DNA of 64,000 bases from Modestobacter sp. VKM Ac-2986 (GCF_026967795.1 NZ_JAPVBH010000007.1:124001-188000), one strand, 5' to 3'; counted from the first letter of the stretch, positions 8,716 through 17,693 are shown. Program-made: numbers and translations. The notes: a model not told the origin generated them from the sequence alone.

Positions 8716-9732
8716 ATGGACCTGCAGACCGTCTGGTTCGTCGCCGTCGCGGTGCTCTGGACCGGCTTCCTGCTGCTGGAGGGCTTCGACTTCGGCGTCG
8801 CCGCCCTGCTGCCGGTGCTGGGGCGCAGCAAGGCCGACCGGCACCTGATGCTGCGCTCGATCGGCCCGCTCTGGGACGGCAACGAGGTCTGGCTGGTCAC
8901 CGCGGTCGGTGCGGTCTTCGCCGCCTTCCCCGGCTGGTACGCCAGCTGGCTGCCGGCGCTGTACCTGCCCTTCGTGCTGGTGCTGGTCGGCCTGATCATC
9001 CGCGCGGTCGCCTTCGAGTGGCGGCACAGCCACCACACCGAGCAGTGGGACGCCACCTGGACCCGGGTCATCACCACCGGCTCGCTGATCGCCGCGCTGG
9101 GCATCGGTGCGGCTCTGGGGGCGACGACGCTGGGCCTGCCGCTGGACGCCGACGGCACCCGGGTCGGCGGGGCCTTCTCCGGGCTCGGCTGGCCGGCGGT
9201 GCTCGGGGCGGTCGCCGTCCTCGGGTTCTCCCTGGTGCACGGCGCGGTGTTCCTGGCGCTGAAGACCGACGGCCCGCTGCGGCTGGCCGCCCGGGCCTTC
9301 GCCCAGCGCTGGGCACTGGTCGCGGCCCTGCCGCTGCTGGCCTGGGCCGGTCTGGTGCACCTGCGCGGCGGCACCGCGATCACCGCGTTCGTCTGGCTGG
9401 TCGCCGCGCTGGCCGTGCTGGTCACCTGGGCCCGGATCCGGGTCGACCGCGAGGGCCAGGCCTTCGCCGCCTGGTCGGTGGTGCTCCTGGCCTCGACCGC
9501 GACGATCTTCGGCGCCGCGTTCCCCGTCGTCCTCCCCTCCACGATCAGCAGCGCCTTCGACGTCACCGTCACCGGCGCCTCGGTCAGCGACTACACACTC
9601 ACGATCATGACCTGGGCCGCCGGCTTCGGGCTCCCGGTCGTGCTCGGCTACCAGGCGTGGACCTACTGGGTGTTCCGCACGCGCCTGTCCGCCGAGCCGG
9701 AGACCCCGCACGCGGAGAAGATCGACGCATGA
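8716..9732 (+). CDS. cydB: Cytochrome bd quinol oxidase subunit II
   Basis: A 338-residue multi-helix subunit II that pairs with CydA. The N-terminal WTGFLLLEGFDFGVAALLP and the following PLWDGNEVWLVTAVGAVFAAFP are diagnostic of CydB. About eight hydrophobic segments follow. I chose the ATG at 8716, because GGGAG lies eight bases upstream, over an in-frame GTG nine bases earlier. It starts 12 bases after cydA, and its stop overlaps the cydDC start by 4 bases (ATGA), so translation is coupled. Confidence 0.95.
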   Translation: MDLQTVWFVAVAVLWTGFLLLEGFDFGVAALLPVLGRSKADRHLMLRSIGPLWDGNEVWLVTAVGAVFAAFPGWYASWLPALYLPFVLVLVGLIIRAVAFEWRHSHHTEQWDATWTRVITTGSLIAALGIGAALGATTLGLPLDADGTRVGGAFSGLGWPAVLGAVAVLGFSLVHGAVFLALKTDGPLRLAARAFAQRWALVAALPLLAWAGLVHLRGGTAITAFVWLVAALAVLVTWARIRVDREGQAFAAWSVVLLASTATIFGAAFPVVLPSTISSAFDVTVTGASVSDYTLTIMTWAAGFGLPVVLGYQAWTYWVFRTRLSAEPETPHAEKIDA

Positions 9733-12700
9733 GCGCGCGGCCGGGGGCGGGACGCGGCCCGCTGGGGGCGCTGGCCGGGGTGCCGGGCCTGACCGGCGCG
9801 CTGGTCCGGGCCGCACTGGTCGCACTGGTGCAGACCGTCGGCGTGGTCCTGCTCGCCGCCGGCCTGGCCCGCGCGATCGCCGACGTGTTCGACGGCGTGG
9901 TGCCCGGGACGGCGCTGGCGGTGGCACTCGGCGGGGTCGTGCTGCGGGCCGCGGCCGGTGGGCTGGGCGCCGTGCTCGCCACCCGCGACGCCCGCCGCGC
10001 CGAGGACGCCCTGCGCCGGCAGCTGCTCACCCGGCTGCTGGACGGCGAGGGCGAGGCGGTGACCACCGCCGGCGGCACCGGCCCGGCCGCAGTGCTGGCC
10101 ACCACCCGGCTGCACGACCTCGGGCCCGCGCTGGCCACCTACCTGCCGGCGCTGGCGCAGACCGTCGTCGTCCCGCCGGTGCTGCTGCTCGTCCTCGGGA
10201 TCACCGACTGGTTGTCGGCGGTGCTGGTCGCGGTCACCCTGCCGCTGGTGCCGCTGTTCATGGCGCTGGTCGGGCTGCACACCCGCGACGAGACCGCCCA
10301 GGCCGCCCGCGCACTCGACCGGATCGCCGGGCACGTCGCCGAGCTGGTCCGCGGCCTGCCGGTGCTGGTCGGCCTCGGCCGCGCCGCCGACCAGCTGGGC
10401 GCGCTCGCCGACCTGGGCGAGGACCACCGCCGCCGGACCCTGGCCACCCTGCGCGTGGCCTTCCTGTCCGCGCTGGTGCTCGAGGTGCTGGCCACCCTGT
10501 CCGTCGCGCTGGTCGCCGTCACCGTCGGCCTGCGGCTGACCCACGGCACCCTCGACCTCTCCGTCGGGCTGCTCGCCCTGCTGCTGGCGCCGGAGGCCTT
10601 CGCCCCGCTGCGCGCGCTCGGCTCGGCGCACCACGCCTCCGAGGACGCCGCCGAGGCCGCCGCCGCCGCCCGCGCCGTCCTGGCCACCCCCGCGCCCCGG
10701 CCGGTCGTCGGCGCGCTGCCCGAGGGTGGTCTGCGCGGGGTCACCGTCACCGGCCTCACCGTCACCTTCCCCGGCCGCGGCACCCCCGCCCTGGACGACG
10801 TCGACCTCGCCGTCGCCCCCGGTGAGCTGGTCGCGCTGCGCGGCCCCAGCGGCTCGGGCAAGTCCACGGTGCTCGCCGTCCTCGCCGGTCAGCTGGCCGA
10901 CGGCGGCACCGCGCAGGTCACCGGCACCGTGCTGCGGCCGGCCGACGTCGCCGTCGTCCCGCAGTTCCCGGTGACCGTCGCCGACACCGTGCTCGAGGAG
11001 CTGCTCCGGCATGCCGGCCCGGCCGACCGCGCTCCCGAGCTCGCCGCCACCGCCCTGGCCTGGGTGGGGGCTGCACACCTGCGCGACCGGGCCTGCCGCA
11101 CGCTGTCCCCCGGTGAGCTGCAGCGGGTCGCGCTGGCCCGTGCGCTGGTGCGGGTGCAGCGCGGCGCCCGGGTGCTGCTGCTCGACGAGCCCACCGCGGC
11201 CCTCGACGCCGCCGCCACCGCCCGGGTCGCCGAGCTGCTGCACGGGCTGCGCGGCTCGCTGTGCACCGTCCTGGTCACCCACGAGCCCGCGCTGGCCGCG
11301 CTCGCCGACCGCACCGTCGAGCTGCCCGCGCGCCCCGGCGTCCCGGCCCTCACCACCGTCCCGGCCGCGACCACGCCGGGGGCGAAAGTGGCCACGTTCG
11401 CCCCCGTCGGGACCGAGCCGGACGCCGCCGAGCCGGGGGCGACGGCCGGGACGACGGCCGGGACGGCGGTCGGGACGGCGGGGCTCGCCTGGCCGCGGCG
11501 GGCCGTGGCGCGGGCGGTCGCCGCCGGGGCGGCGTCCTCGGGCTTCGGCATCGCGCTGACCGCGGTGTCGGGCTGGCTGATCGTCCGGGCCGCCGAGCAG
11601 CCGCAGATCCTCACCCTGATGATCGCCATCGTCGCCGTCCGGGGCTCGGGCCTCGGACGAGCGGTGTTGCGCTGGCTGGAGCGGCTGGCCAGCCACGACG
11701 CGGCGTTCCAGCTGGCGTCGCGCACCCGGCTGCGGCTGTGGAGTGCGCTCATCGCGCAGGGCCCGGCCGCCGACCGGACGCCGGGCCGAGCGCTGGCCCG
11801 GGTGGTCGGCGACGTCGGCCTGCTGCAGGACCTGTCGGTGCGGGTGGTCACCCCGCCGCTGGTGTCGGCCGTGGTGCTCACCGGGGCGACGGCGGCGCTG
11901 ACCGCGCTCGACGCCCGGGCCGGGCTGCTGGTCGGCGCGGTCGTGGCCGCCGCGGTGCTGGCCGTCCTCGCGGTGCACCGGTGGGCCGACCGCGGCGTCG
12001 CCCACACCGCCGCGGAGCTGCAGACGGTGACTCTGCGCGAGACCAGCGCCACCCTCGAGGCCGCCGCCGACCTGCGGGTGCACGGCCTGGTCCCCGGTGA
12101 GGTCGACCGGCTCGACGCGCTGGGCCGCCGGCAGGGCCGGGCCGCGCAGGCCGGTGCCGCCGCGGCCGCCGCCGCCGACGCGGTCGCGGTGCTGGCCACC
12201 GGCGCCGCCGCCGTCCTGGCGCTCGGCGTGGCCGGGGCCGCGGTGCGCGCCGGCGAGCTGTCCGCCCCGGTCGCCGCCGTCCTGACCCTGGCGCCGCTGG
12301 CGATGCTGGAGCCGCTGACCGCGATCGGCGCCGCCGCCCGGTACCGGCTCGCCTGGCGCGACGCCCGCGCCCGGGTGGAGGCCGTGCTGGCCGAGCCGGT
12401 CGCCACCGACCCCGCGCCGGCCGACCGGCTCGCCGTCCCGCGGCCGGTGCGCGAGCTGGCCACCGAGCACCTCACCGCCGGCTGGCCCGGCCGCCCCGCC
12501 GTGCTCACCGACCTGGACCTGGTGGCCACCGCGGGCAGCGGCTGGCTGGTGGTCACCGGCCCATCGGGGTCGGGCAAGTCGACGCTGCTGTCGGTGCTGA
12601 TGGCCTCGTTGCGGCCCACGTCGGGCGAGTACGTGCTGGGCGACGGCCGCCGTCCGGTGCCGGTCGACCGGCTGGCCCGCGCCGACGTGCAGGGCGCCGT

Positions 12701-13151
12701 CGCCTGGTGCCCGCAGGACGCGCACGTGTTCGACGCGACGCTGCGGGCCAACCTGGCGCTGGCCCGCCCGCGCGGAGAGCTCGCCGGCGCCGACGGCGAG
12801 CAGGCGATGCGCCGGGCGCTGACCGACGCCGGTCTCGGCGGCCTGCTGGCCGAGCTGCCCGCGGGCCTGGACACCCCGGTCGGAGCCGGCGGCACCTCGC
12901 TGTCCGGCGGGGAGCGCCGCCGGCTCGCCGTGGCCCGGGCGCTGCTGGCCGACCGGGACGTCGTCCTGCTCGACGAGCCGACCGCGCACCTGGACCCGCC
13001 GACGGCCGCCGCCCTGGTGGCCGACCTGCGCCGGGCGCTGGCCGACCGGCTGGTCGTCTGCGTGACCCACGACCCGGCGCTGGCCGGCGAGCGGGACGGC
13101 GAGCTGGTGCTGGGCGGTGACGCAGCGACCGCGGTGCACCACCGGGCGTAG
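9729..13151 (+). CDS. cydDC: Fused CydD-CydC thiol/heme ABC exporter
   Basis: A 1140-residue fusion of the two half-transporters CydD and CydC, which export cysteine/glutathione-type thiols and are needed to assemble cytochrome bd. Each half has a membrane part followed by an ATPase: Walker A GPSGSGKST in both, signatures LSPGE and LSGGE, Walker B LLLDEPTA and VLLDEPTA. Fusion of the halves is common in actinobacteria. The linker near residue 550 is low-complexity (Ala/Gly/Thr) and is encoded partly by a 28-base near-perfect palindrome. The start overlaps the cydB stop. Confidence 0.93.
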   Translation: MSARPGAGRGPLGALAGVPGLTGALVRAALVALVQTVGVVLLAAGLARAIADVFDGVVPGTALAVALGGVVLRAAAGGLGAVLATRDARRAEDALRRQLLTRLLDGEGEAVTTAGGTGPAAVLATTRLHDLGPALATYLPALAQTVVVPPVLLLVLGITDWLSAVLVAVTLPLVPLFMALVGLHTRDETAQAARALDRIAGHVAELVRGLPVLVGLGRAADQLGALADLGEDHRRRTLATLRVAFLSALVLEVLATLSVALVAVTVGLRLTHGTLDLSVGLLALLLAPEAFAPLRALGSAHHASEDAAEAAAAARAVLATPAPRPVVGALPEGGLRGVTVTGLTVTFPGRGTPALDDVDLAVAPGELVALRGPSGSGKSTVLAVLAGQLADGGTAQVTGTVLRPADVAVVPQFPVTVADTVLEELLRHAGPADRAPELAATALAWVGAAHLRDRACRTLSPGELQRVALARALVRVQRGARVLLLDEPTAALDAAATARVAELLHGLRGSLCTVLVTHEPALAALADRTVELPARPGVPALTTVPAATTPGAKVATFAPVGTEPDAAEPGATAGTTAGTAVGTAGLAWPRRAVARAVAAGAASSGFGIALTAVSGWLIVRAAEQPQILTLMIAIVAVRGSGLGRAVLRWLERLASHDAAFQLASRTRLRLWSALIAQGPAADRTPGRALARVVGDVGLLQDLSVRVVTPPLVSAVVLTGATAALTALDARAGLLVGAVVAAAVLAVLAVHRWADRGVAHTAAELQTVTLRETSATLEAAADLRVHGLVPGEVDRLDALGRRQGRAAQAGAAAAAAADAVAVLATGAAAVLALGVAGAAVRAGELSAPVAAVLTLAPLAMLEPLTAIGAAARYRLAWRDARARVEAVLAEPVATDPAPADRLAVPRPVRELATEHLTAGWPGRPAVLTDLDLVATAGSGWLVVTGPSGSGKSTLLSVLMASLRPTSGEYVLGDGRRPVPVDRLARADVQGAVAWCPQDAHVFDATLRANLALARPRGELAGADGEQAMRRALTDAGLGGLLAELPAGLDTPVGAGGTSLSGGERRRLAVARALLADRDVVLLDEPTAHLDPPTAAALVADLRRALADRLVVCVTHDPALAGERDGELVLGGDAATAVHHRA
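11378..11405. repeat. 28-base palindromic element inside the cydDC linker
   Basis: GGGGGCGAA, A, GTGGCCAC, G, TTCGCCCCC: a palindrome with a single mismatched pair. It shares the core (G)AAGTGGCCAC and outer G/C arms with the element at 18448-18471. It encodes part of the inter-domain linker (VATFAP), where an insertion would be tolerated. Confidence 0.55.
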
Positions 13152-13171
13152 GCGGAGAGGACCCTGGGTGC

Positions 13172-13546
13172 ATGGCACAGCAGACGGTCGAGGAGTTCCT
13201 CGCCGAGCTCGACCACCCCCGCGCCGACGACGTCCGCCGGCTCCGCGCGGCGATCATGGCCTCGGCCGCCGACCTCACCGAGCACGTGAAGTGGCGGGCG
13301 CCCAGCTTCTGCGCCGCCGGTGTCGACCGGGTGACCTTCCGGCTCTTCCCCGTCGACCACCTGCAGCTGGTGTTCCACCGCGGCGCCCGGCCGCAGGACA
13401 CCGCGGGCTTCACCTTCCCCGACGACACGGGGTTGTTGCGCTGGGCCGACACCGACCGGGCCGTGCTCACCCTCGGCGACAGCGCGGACGTCGCGGCGAA
13501 GGAGGCGGCGATCGTCGAGCTGGTGGAGCGCTGGGTGCGGGTCTGA
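13172..13546 (+). CDS. DUF1801 (YdhG-like) domain protein
   Basis: A 124-residue protein of the DUF1801/YdhG fold. Typical features are VEEFLAELDHPRADDVRRLRAAI, HVKWRAPSFCAAG and a closing LVERWVRV. Members are small cytosolic proteins related to the frataxin-like/YdeI group; no biochemical role is established. It begins 20 bases after cydDC and could ride on that transcript, though no functional link is evident. Its stop lies 12 bases from the end of the convergent TetR gene. Confidence 0.8.
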   Translation: MAQQTVEEFLAELDHPRADDVRRLRAAIMASAADLTEHVKWRAPSFCAAGVDRVTFRLFPVDHLQLVFHRGARPQDTAGFTFPDDTGLLRWADTDRAVLTLGDSADVAAKEAAIVELVERWVRV

Positions 13547-13558
13547 CCCCTTCCGGGC

Positions 13559-14152
13559 TCAGTTCCCGTCCGGCGGGACGTCGCCGGCCACCAGTGGCCC
13601 GTCCTCCCGGCTGAGGGCGAGCAGGAGGTCCCGCACGCGCTGCAGTCGCTCGGGGTCCAGGTCACCCTCGAAGACCCCGGCCAGCCCGGCGCCGTCGGCG
13701 GCGGCGGTGAGCAGCAGGACACGCTGCGGGTCCAGCCCGTCGGCGGCGAACGCCGCACGCCAGCGGCGCGCGTCGGCGCGCAGCAGCTCGCGCACCCCGG
13801 GCACCCCGACGAGCGCGGCGCCGAGCAGGAGGTGCTCGGGCACCGGCTGGTCGGTGCGCAGCTCATCGAAGCACGCGCGGACGTAGCCGCGGACCAGCCG
13901 GCCCGGTGCGTGGTCGGTCGGCTCGGTGGCCTCGCGCACGGCGACGGCGAAGTGCTCCAGCAGGTCCTCGGCGACGGCCACCAGCAGCTGCTCCCGGGAG
14001 CGGAAGTGGTGCAGCAGCCCGCCCTTGGAGATCCCGGCCCGGCGGGCGATGGCGTCGAGGCTGACCCCGGCGCCGTGCTCGGTGACCACCGCGGCGGCCG
14101 CGTCGAGCACGACGCGACGGGTCCGGGCGGTGTCCCGCACAGGAGCTGACAT
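13559..14152 (-). CDS. TetR family transcriptional repressor of the adjacent efflux gene
   Basis: A 197-residue TetR protein. The helix-turn-helix VSLDAIARRAGISKGGLLHHF is near residues 25-46 and a helical ligand-binding half follows. I chose the ATG giving MSAPVRDTARTRR because GGAG lies five bases upstream; a GTG 24 bases earlier is possible. It is divergent from a DHA2-type exporter. The space between contains a perfect 37-base double operator, so it almost certainly represses both itself and the pump until a drug-like ligand binds. Confidence 0.9.
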   Translation of the reverse strand: MSAPVRDTARTRRVVLDAAAAVVTEHGAGVSLDAIARRAGISKGGLLHHFRSREQLLVAVAEDLLEHFAVAVREATEPTDHAPGRLVRGYVRACFDELRTDQPVPEHLLLGAALVGVPGVRELLRADARRWRAAFAADGLDPQRVLLLTAAADGAGLAGVFEGDLDPERLQRVRDLLLALSREDGPLVAGDVPPDGN

Positions 14153-14211
14153 CGGCTCTCCGTCGTCCTGCGCCACCCGGGACGGGCAGCGGTGGACGTC
14201 ACATCATCCTC

Positions 14212-14248
14212 CCGACCATCTGGTCGGTACAACCGACCAGATGGTCGG
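14212..14248. promoter_or_regulatory. Double TetR operator
   Basis: CCGACCATCTGGTCGGT, centre ACA, then ACCGACCAGATGGTCGG: two 17-base arms in perfect inverted symmetry. Each arm is itself a CGACCA-NN-TGGTCG palindrome, so two dimers could bind 20 bases apart. It ends 12 bases before the MFS start codon. Confidence 0.88.
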
Positions 14249-14260
14249 TAGAGTGGCGTC

Positions 14261-15898
14261 ATGTCGTCCTCCATCCCAGGCACCGACCAGACAGCGGCCG
14301 GCACACCTCCGGTGCGCGCCCGGACGTGGGCCGCGGTGGGTGCGCTCACGCTCGCGGTGACCCTGCTGGCGGTGGACGGCACCGTCCTGGCCCTGGCCGC
14401 CCCCGCCCTCACCGCCGACCTCGCACCGTCGGCCACCCAGCTGTTGTGGATCGGCGACGCGTACTCCTTCGCCCTGGCCGGCCTGCTGATCAGCATGGGC
14501 ACGCTCGCCGACCGGCTCGGGCGCCGCCGGCTGCTGTTGATCGGGGTCACCGGCTTCGGCCTGGCGTCGCTGCTCGCTGCGTTCGCCCCCACCGCCGGCT
14601 GGCTCATCGCCGCCCGCGTGCTGCTGGGCGTGGCCGGCGCGACGTTGATGCCCTCGACGCTGTCGATCATCCGCAACCTGTTCCCCGACGCCCGGCAGCG
14701 GACCCGGGCCATCGCCGTCTGGGCCGCCGGGAGCTCGGGCGGCGCCGCACTGGGACCCCTGATCGGCGGCGCGCTGCTCGAGCACTTCTGGTGGGGGTCG
14801 GTGTTCCTGATCAACCTCCCGGTCATGGCCGGGGTCCTGGTGGCCGTCGCGCTCCTGGTGCCCGAGTCCCGCGACCCCCGGCCCGGGCGGTTCGACCTGC
14901 CCAGCGCTGCACTGTCGGTGCTGTCGATCGTCCCGCTGGTGTGGGCGGTGAAGCACACCGCGCAGTCCGGCGCCGACCTCGCGGGGCTGGCCACCGTCGT
15001 CCTGGGGTTGGCCAGCGGGCTGACGTTCGTGCGCCGGCAGCGCCGGCTCACCAGCCCCCTGGTCGACGTCACCCTGTTCGCTCGGCCGGCGTTCAGCGGG
15101 ACGCTGCTGGCCAGCCTGATCGCGGTCTTCGCCTTCAGCGGGCTGCTGTTCTTCTTCTCCCAGTACCTGCAGCTGGTGCAGGGCTGGTCACCGCTGCATG
15201 CCGGGCTGCGCGAGCTGCCGCTGACCATCGCCGCGGTCGCGGTGGTCGCCATCGTGGCCCCGCTCGTCGCCCGGCTCGGCCTGGGCCGCACCCTCGGTCT
15301 CGCGCTCCTCGTCGCCGCCGCAGGGATGGCGGTCCTCGCGGTCGCGGAGGGGGCGGCAGGGTATGCGTGGCTGGCCGTCGGCCTGGTGATCGTCGGCCTG
15401 GGCATCGGCGTCACGTTCACCACCGCCACGGACGCCGTCCTGGGTGCCGTGCCGCCGCGCCGGGCCGGTGCTGCGTCGGCGCTGTCGGAGATGTCCTACG
15501 AGCTCGGGATCGCGCTGGGCATCGCCCTGCTCGGCACGCTGCACACCCTGGTGTACCGGGCAGCCCTGCCCGACCTCACCGCCCTGCCGCCGGCCGAGGC
15601 CGGCGCCGCGCGGGAGTCGCTCGCCACCGCCTCCGCCGCGGCCCTGGACGACGAGCTGCTCACCGCCGCCCGCACGGCGTTCGGCTCCGCCATGCAGGTG
15701 ACGTCGGCGATCGCCGCCGTGCTGCTGGTCGTTGCGGCCGTCGTCGCCTGGCGACTCGTGCCCTCACCCCGCGGCACAGGCGACCGGACCGCTCAGCCGC
15801 AGACCGGGCCGGACGGGACGTCGACCCGGATCTCGGTGCCCAGCTGCGCACCCACCAGCGGCAGGTCGTCGCCGGACCAGAAGCTCCCCGGGTCGTAG
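14261..15898 (+). CDS. DHA2-family (14-helix) MFS drug exporter
   Basis: A 545-residue proton-driven exporter of the EmrB/QacA branch. Motif A is GTLADRLGRRRLLLIG, motif C-like GSSGGAALGPLIGG, and helix 1 carries the D/GTVLALAAPAL signature (TLLAVDGTVLALAAPAL). Fourteen hydrophobic helices can be counted. The ATG follows directly on the TetR operator, so drug-inducible expression is likely. The C-terminal ~35 residues are polar. They read through into the convergent gene, overlapping it by 106 bases, which suggests the ancestral stop codon was lost. Confidence 0.9.
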   Translation: MSSSIPGTDQTAAGTPPVRARTWAAVGALTLAVTLLAVDGTVLALAAPALTADLAPSATQLLWIGDAYSFALAGLLISMGTLADRLGRRRLLLIGVTGFGLASLLAAFAPTAGWLIAARVLLGVAGATLMPSTLSIIRNLFPDARQRTRAIAVWAAGSSGGAALGPLIGGALLEHFWWGSVFLINLPVMAGVLVAVALLVPESRDPRPGRFDLPSAALSVLSIVPLVWAVKHTAQSGADLAGLATVVLGLASGLTFVRRQRRLTSPLVDVTLFARPAFSGTLLASLIAVFAFSGLLFFFSQYLQLVQGWSPLHAGLRELPLTIAAVAVVAIVAPLVARLGLGRTLGLALLVAAAGMAVLAVAEGAAGYAWLAVGLVIVGLGIGVTFTTATDAVLGAVPPRRAGAASALSEMSYELGIALGIALLGTLHTLVYRAALPDLTALPPAEAGAARESLATASAAALDDELLTAARTAFGSAMQVTSAIAAVLLVVAAVVAWRLVPSPRGTGDRTAQPQTGPDGTSTRISVPSCAPTSGRSSPDQKLPGS

Positions 15899-16464
15899 GC
15901 GGCCAGCGGCCGGCCGGCGGCCAGCAGGCCCATCGCGGTGTAGGTGGCGGCCACCAGCTCGGCGCAGAAGACGGTGTCGTTGCTCTGGTGCCGGCGCAGC
16001 CTGCCGTTGACCCAGCCGCGGGCCAGGTGCCGCGTGGTCGGGAACGGCTTGCCGTCGAGCCGGGCGATGGTGCGCAGGGCGCCGTCCTCCATCTCCCGGG
16101 TCACCCCGCCGTCGTCGGCCGGGCCGACCAGCTGGCGCAGCCAGCCCTGCTGGCCGTAGCGCTTGGCCCACACGCAGACGGCGTCGGACAGGTCGTGCAG
16201 CTGCACGCCGCGCTGGTGCCGGCCCGACCACACGTCGACCAGCGAGTGCCCGAGCTCGGCGTGCCACAGCAGCGGCGGCAGGTCCTCGAGGACGACGGCC
16301 ATGCCGACGTGGTTGACCGGGGCGTTGGTGACCGTCTGGATCGCCCGGTCGGCCAGCGACGCCCCGCGGAAGACCCAGATGTCGCCGGTGCGGGTCAGGT
16401 CGACGGCCTCGGCGAGCGACAGGGCCGGCACGGACGCACGGGAGACCACACGGGAGTGAGCCAC
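15793..16464 (-). CDS. Permuted papain-like (YiiX/YebB-type) hydrolase
   Basis: A 223-residue protein with the circularly permuted NlpC/P60 (YiiX/Orthopoxvirus G6R) layout. GDIWVFRG and NHVGMAV in the N-terminal half supply the His. NDTVFCAELVAATYTAMGLL in the C-terminal half supplies the Cys. Relatives are thought to be amidases or acyl hydrolases acting on lipids or peptides; the substrate is unknown. No signal peptide is seen. Its 3' end overlaps the convergent exporter gene. It starts 19 bases from a divergent small gene. Confidence 0.75.
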   Translation of the reverse strand: MAHSRVVSRASVPALSLAEAVDLTRTGDIWVFRGASLADRAIQTVTNAPVNHVGMAVVLEDLPPLLWHAELGHSLVDVWSGRHQRGVQLHDLSDAVCVWAKRYGQQGWLRQLVGPADDGGVTREMEDGALRTIARLDGKPFPTTRHLARGWVNGRLRRHQSNDTVFCAELVAATYTAMGLLAAGRPLAAYDPGSFWSGDDLPLVGAQLGTEIRVDVPSGPVCG

Positions 16465-16483
16465 GTCACTACGCTACCGCCTC

Positions 16484-16753
16484 ATGCGCCTGTCGAAGCT
16501 GTTCGGAGTCGCCGGGATCGTCGGAGTCGCCGCGACCGGTGCGGTGCTGGCCCGCCACGAGAGGTCGCGGCGGGCCTACTCGGCCGAGGAGGTGCGGGCC
16601 CGGCTGCAGGGCCGGGTGGCCGAGACGGCCAGCGCCTCCCTCGACCCGGACCTGGCACCGGACTGGCCGGCCGAGGTGGAGCCCCCGCGCCGCCACCCGC
16701 TGGAGGCCGCGCTCAGCGCGGTGATGCGGATCGGCCCGCTGCGCCGGTACTGA
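16484..16753 (+). CDS. Small membrane-anchored protein of unknown function
   Basis: An 89-residue protein with an N-terminal hydrophobic segment (LFGVAGIVGVAATGAVLA) then a basic stretch RHERSRRAYS. The soluble helical part is rich in Ala/Glu/Arg, and the C-terminus is proline-containing. This looks like a single-pass membrane anchor with a cytosolic tail. I do not recognise a family. Codon bias matches the surroundings, and it is followed 36 bases later by an epimerase-like gene, which supports it being real. Confidence 0.65.
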   Translation: MRLSKLFGVAGIVGVAATGAVLARHERSRRAYSAEEVRARLQGRVAETASASLDPDLAPDWPAEVEPPRRHPLEAALSAVMRIGPLRRY

Positions 16754-16789
16754 GGGAATCGGCGCGCCCGCGCCGCTCTTGGACCGGAC

Positions 16790-17671
16790 ATGGACGTCTT
16801 CCTCACCGGTGGCACCGGGCTCGTCGGTTCCGCCCTCCTCACCGCCCTGCTGGCCGACGGCCACGACGTGCACGCGCTGGCCCGCAGCGACGCCTCCGCG
16901 CGGGCACTGCAGGCCGCGGGCGCGACCGTCGTCCGCGGGTCGGTCGAGGACACCGCGCTGCTCGCCGAGGCCGCCCGCGCCGCCGACGGCTTCGTCCACA
17001 CCGCGGCCACCGCCGACGGCAAGGACGCCGACCGGGACGCCGCCCTCCTCGACGCCGTCCTGCCCGCGCTGTCCGGCAGCAACAAGCCCTACGTGCACAC
17101 CAGCGGTGTGTGGGTGCACGGCGCGGGCACGATCGACGAGGACACCCCCCTCGCCCCGCCGGCGCTGACCGCCTGGCGGCTGCCGCTGGACGCCCGGGTG
17201 CGGGCCGCGGCCGACGACGGCGTGCGCTCGGTCGTCATCGCCCCCGGCATCGTGTACGGCCGGGGCCTCGGCCTGCCGAACGTCGTCAAGGACGGCCCGC
17301 GCACCGACGACGGCGCCCTGGTGCTGCCCGGCAGCGGCGAGCAGACCTGGACCACGGTGCACACCGAGGACCTCGCCCGGCTCTACGTCGCCGCGCTCAC
17401 CGAGGCCGCGCCCGGCGCGTACTACCTGGGCGTGAGCGGTGTGAACCCGACGGTGGCCGAGATCGGTGCGGCGGCGTCCCGCGGCGCCGGGCTCGACGAG
17501 CGCACGGTGCCCTCCACCGAGGCCGAGACCGAGGCCCGCCTGGGTCCGCTGGCCGGCGCGCTGGACATCTCCCAGCAGGCCACCGGCGCCAAGGCCCGCG
17601 CCGAGCTCGGCTGGGCCCCGACCGGCCCGTCGCTGCTGGAGGACCTCAGCTCCGGCTCGTACGCCAGCTGA
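16790..17671 (+). CDS. NAD-dependent epimerase/dehydratase family protein
   Basis: A 293-residue extended-SDR protein. The cofactor loop is VFLTGGTGLVGSALL at the N-terminus, and ADGFVHTAATADG is the substrate-side strand. HTSGVWVHG appears instead of the usual SSxxxYG, and APGIVYGRGLG follows. No YxxxK pair is clear, so it may be an atypical member acting as a reductase or NmrA-like sensor. Expression ends at a UUCG-type hairpin six bases after the stop. Confidence 0.82.
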   Translation: MDVFLTGGTGLVGSALLTALLADGHDVHALARSDASARALQAAGATVVRGSVEDTALLAEAARAADGFVHTAATADGKDADRDAALLDAVLPALSGSNKPYVHTSGVWVHGAGTIDEDTPLAPPALTAWRLPLDARVRAAADDGVRSVVIAPGIVYGRGLGLPNVVKDGPRTDDGALVLPGSGEQTWTTVHTEDLARLYVAALTEAAPGAYYLGVSGVNPTVAEIGAAASRGAGLDERTVPSTEAETEARLGPLAGALDISQQATGAKARAELGWAPTGPSLLEDLSSGSYAS

Positions 17672-17676
17672 CTCAG

Positions 17677-17693
17677 GGCCCCTTCGCGGGGCC
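17677..17693 (+). terminator. GGCCCC-TTCGC-GGGGCC hairpin
   Basis: A six-pair G/C stem with a TTCGC loop, five bases after the stop of the epimerase-like gene. It is a likely terminator for plus-strand transcription entering the convergent eutC region. Confidence 0.55.

Noticed and set aside
7072-13178. Very long open frames on the strand opposite cydABDC (over 900 codons)
   Set aside because: They are Arg/Gly/Gln/Pro-rich with no recognisable domain and exactly mirror strongly conserved genes. High GC leaves few stop codons, so these are shadows.
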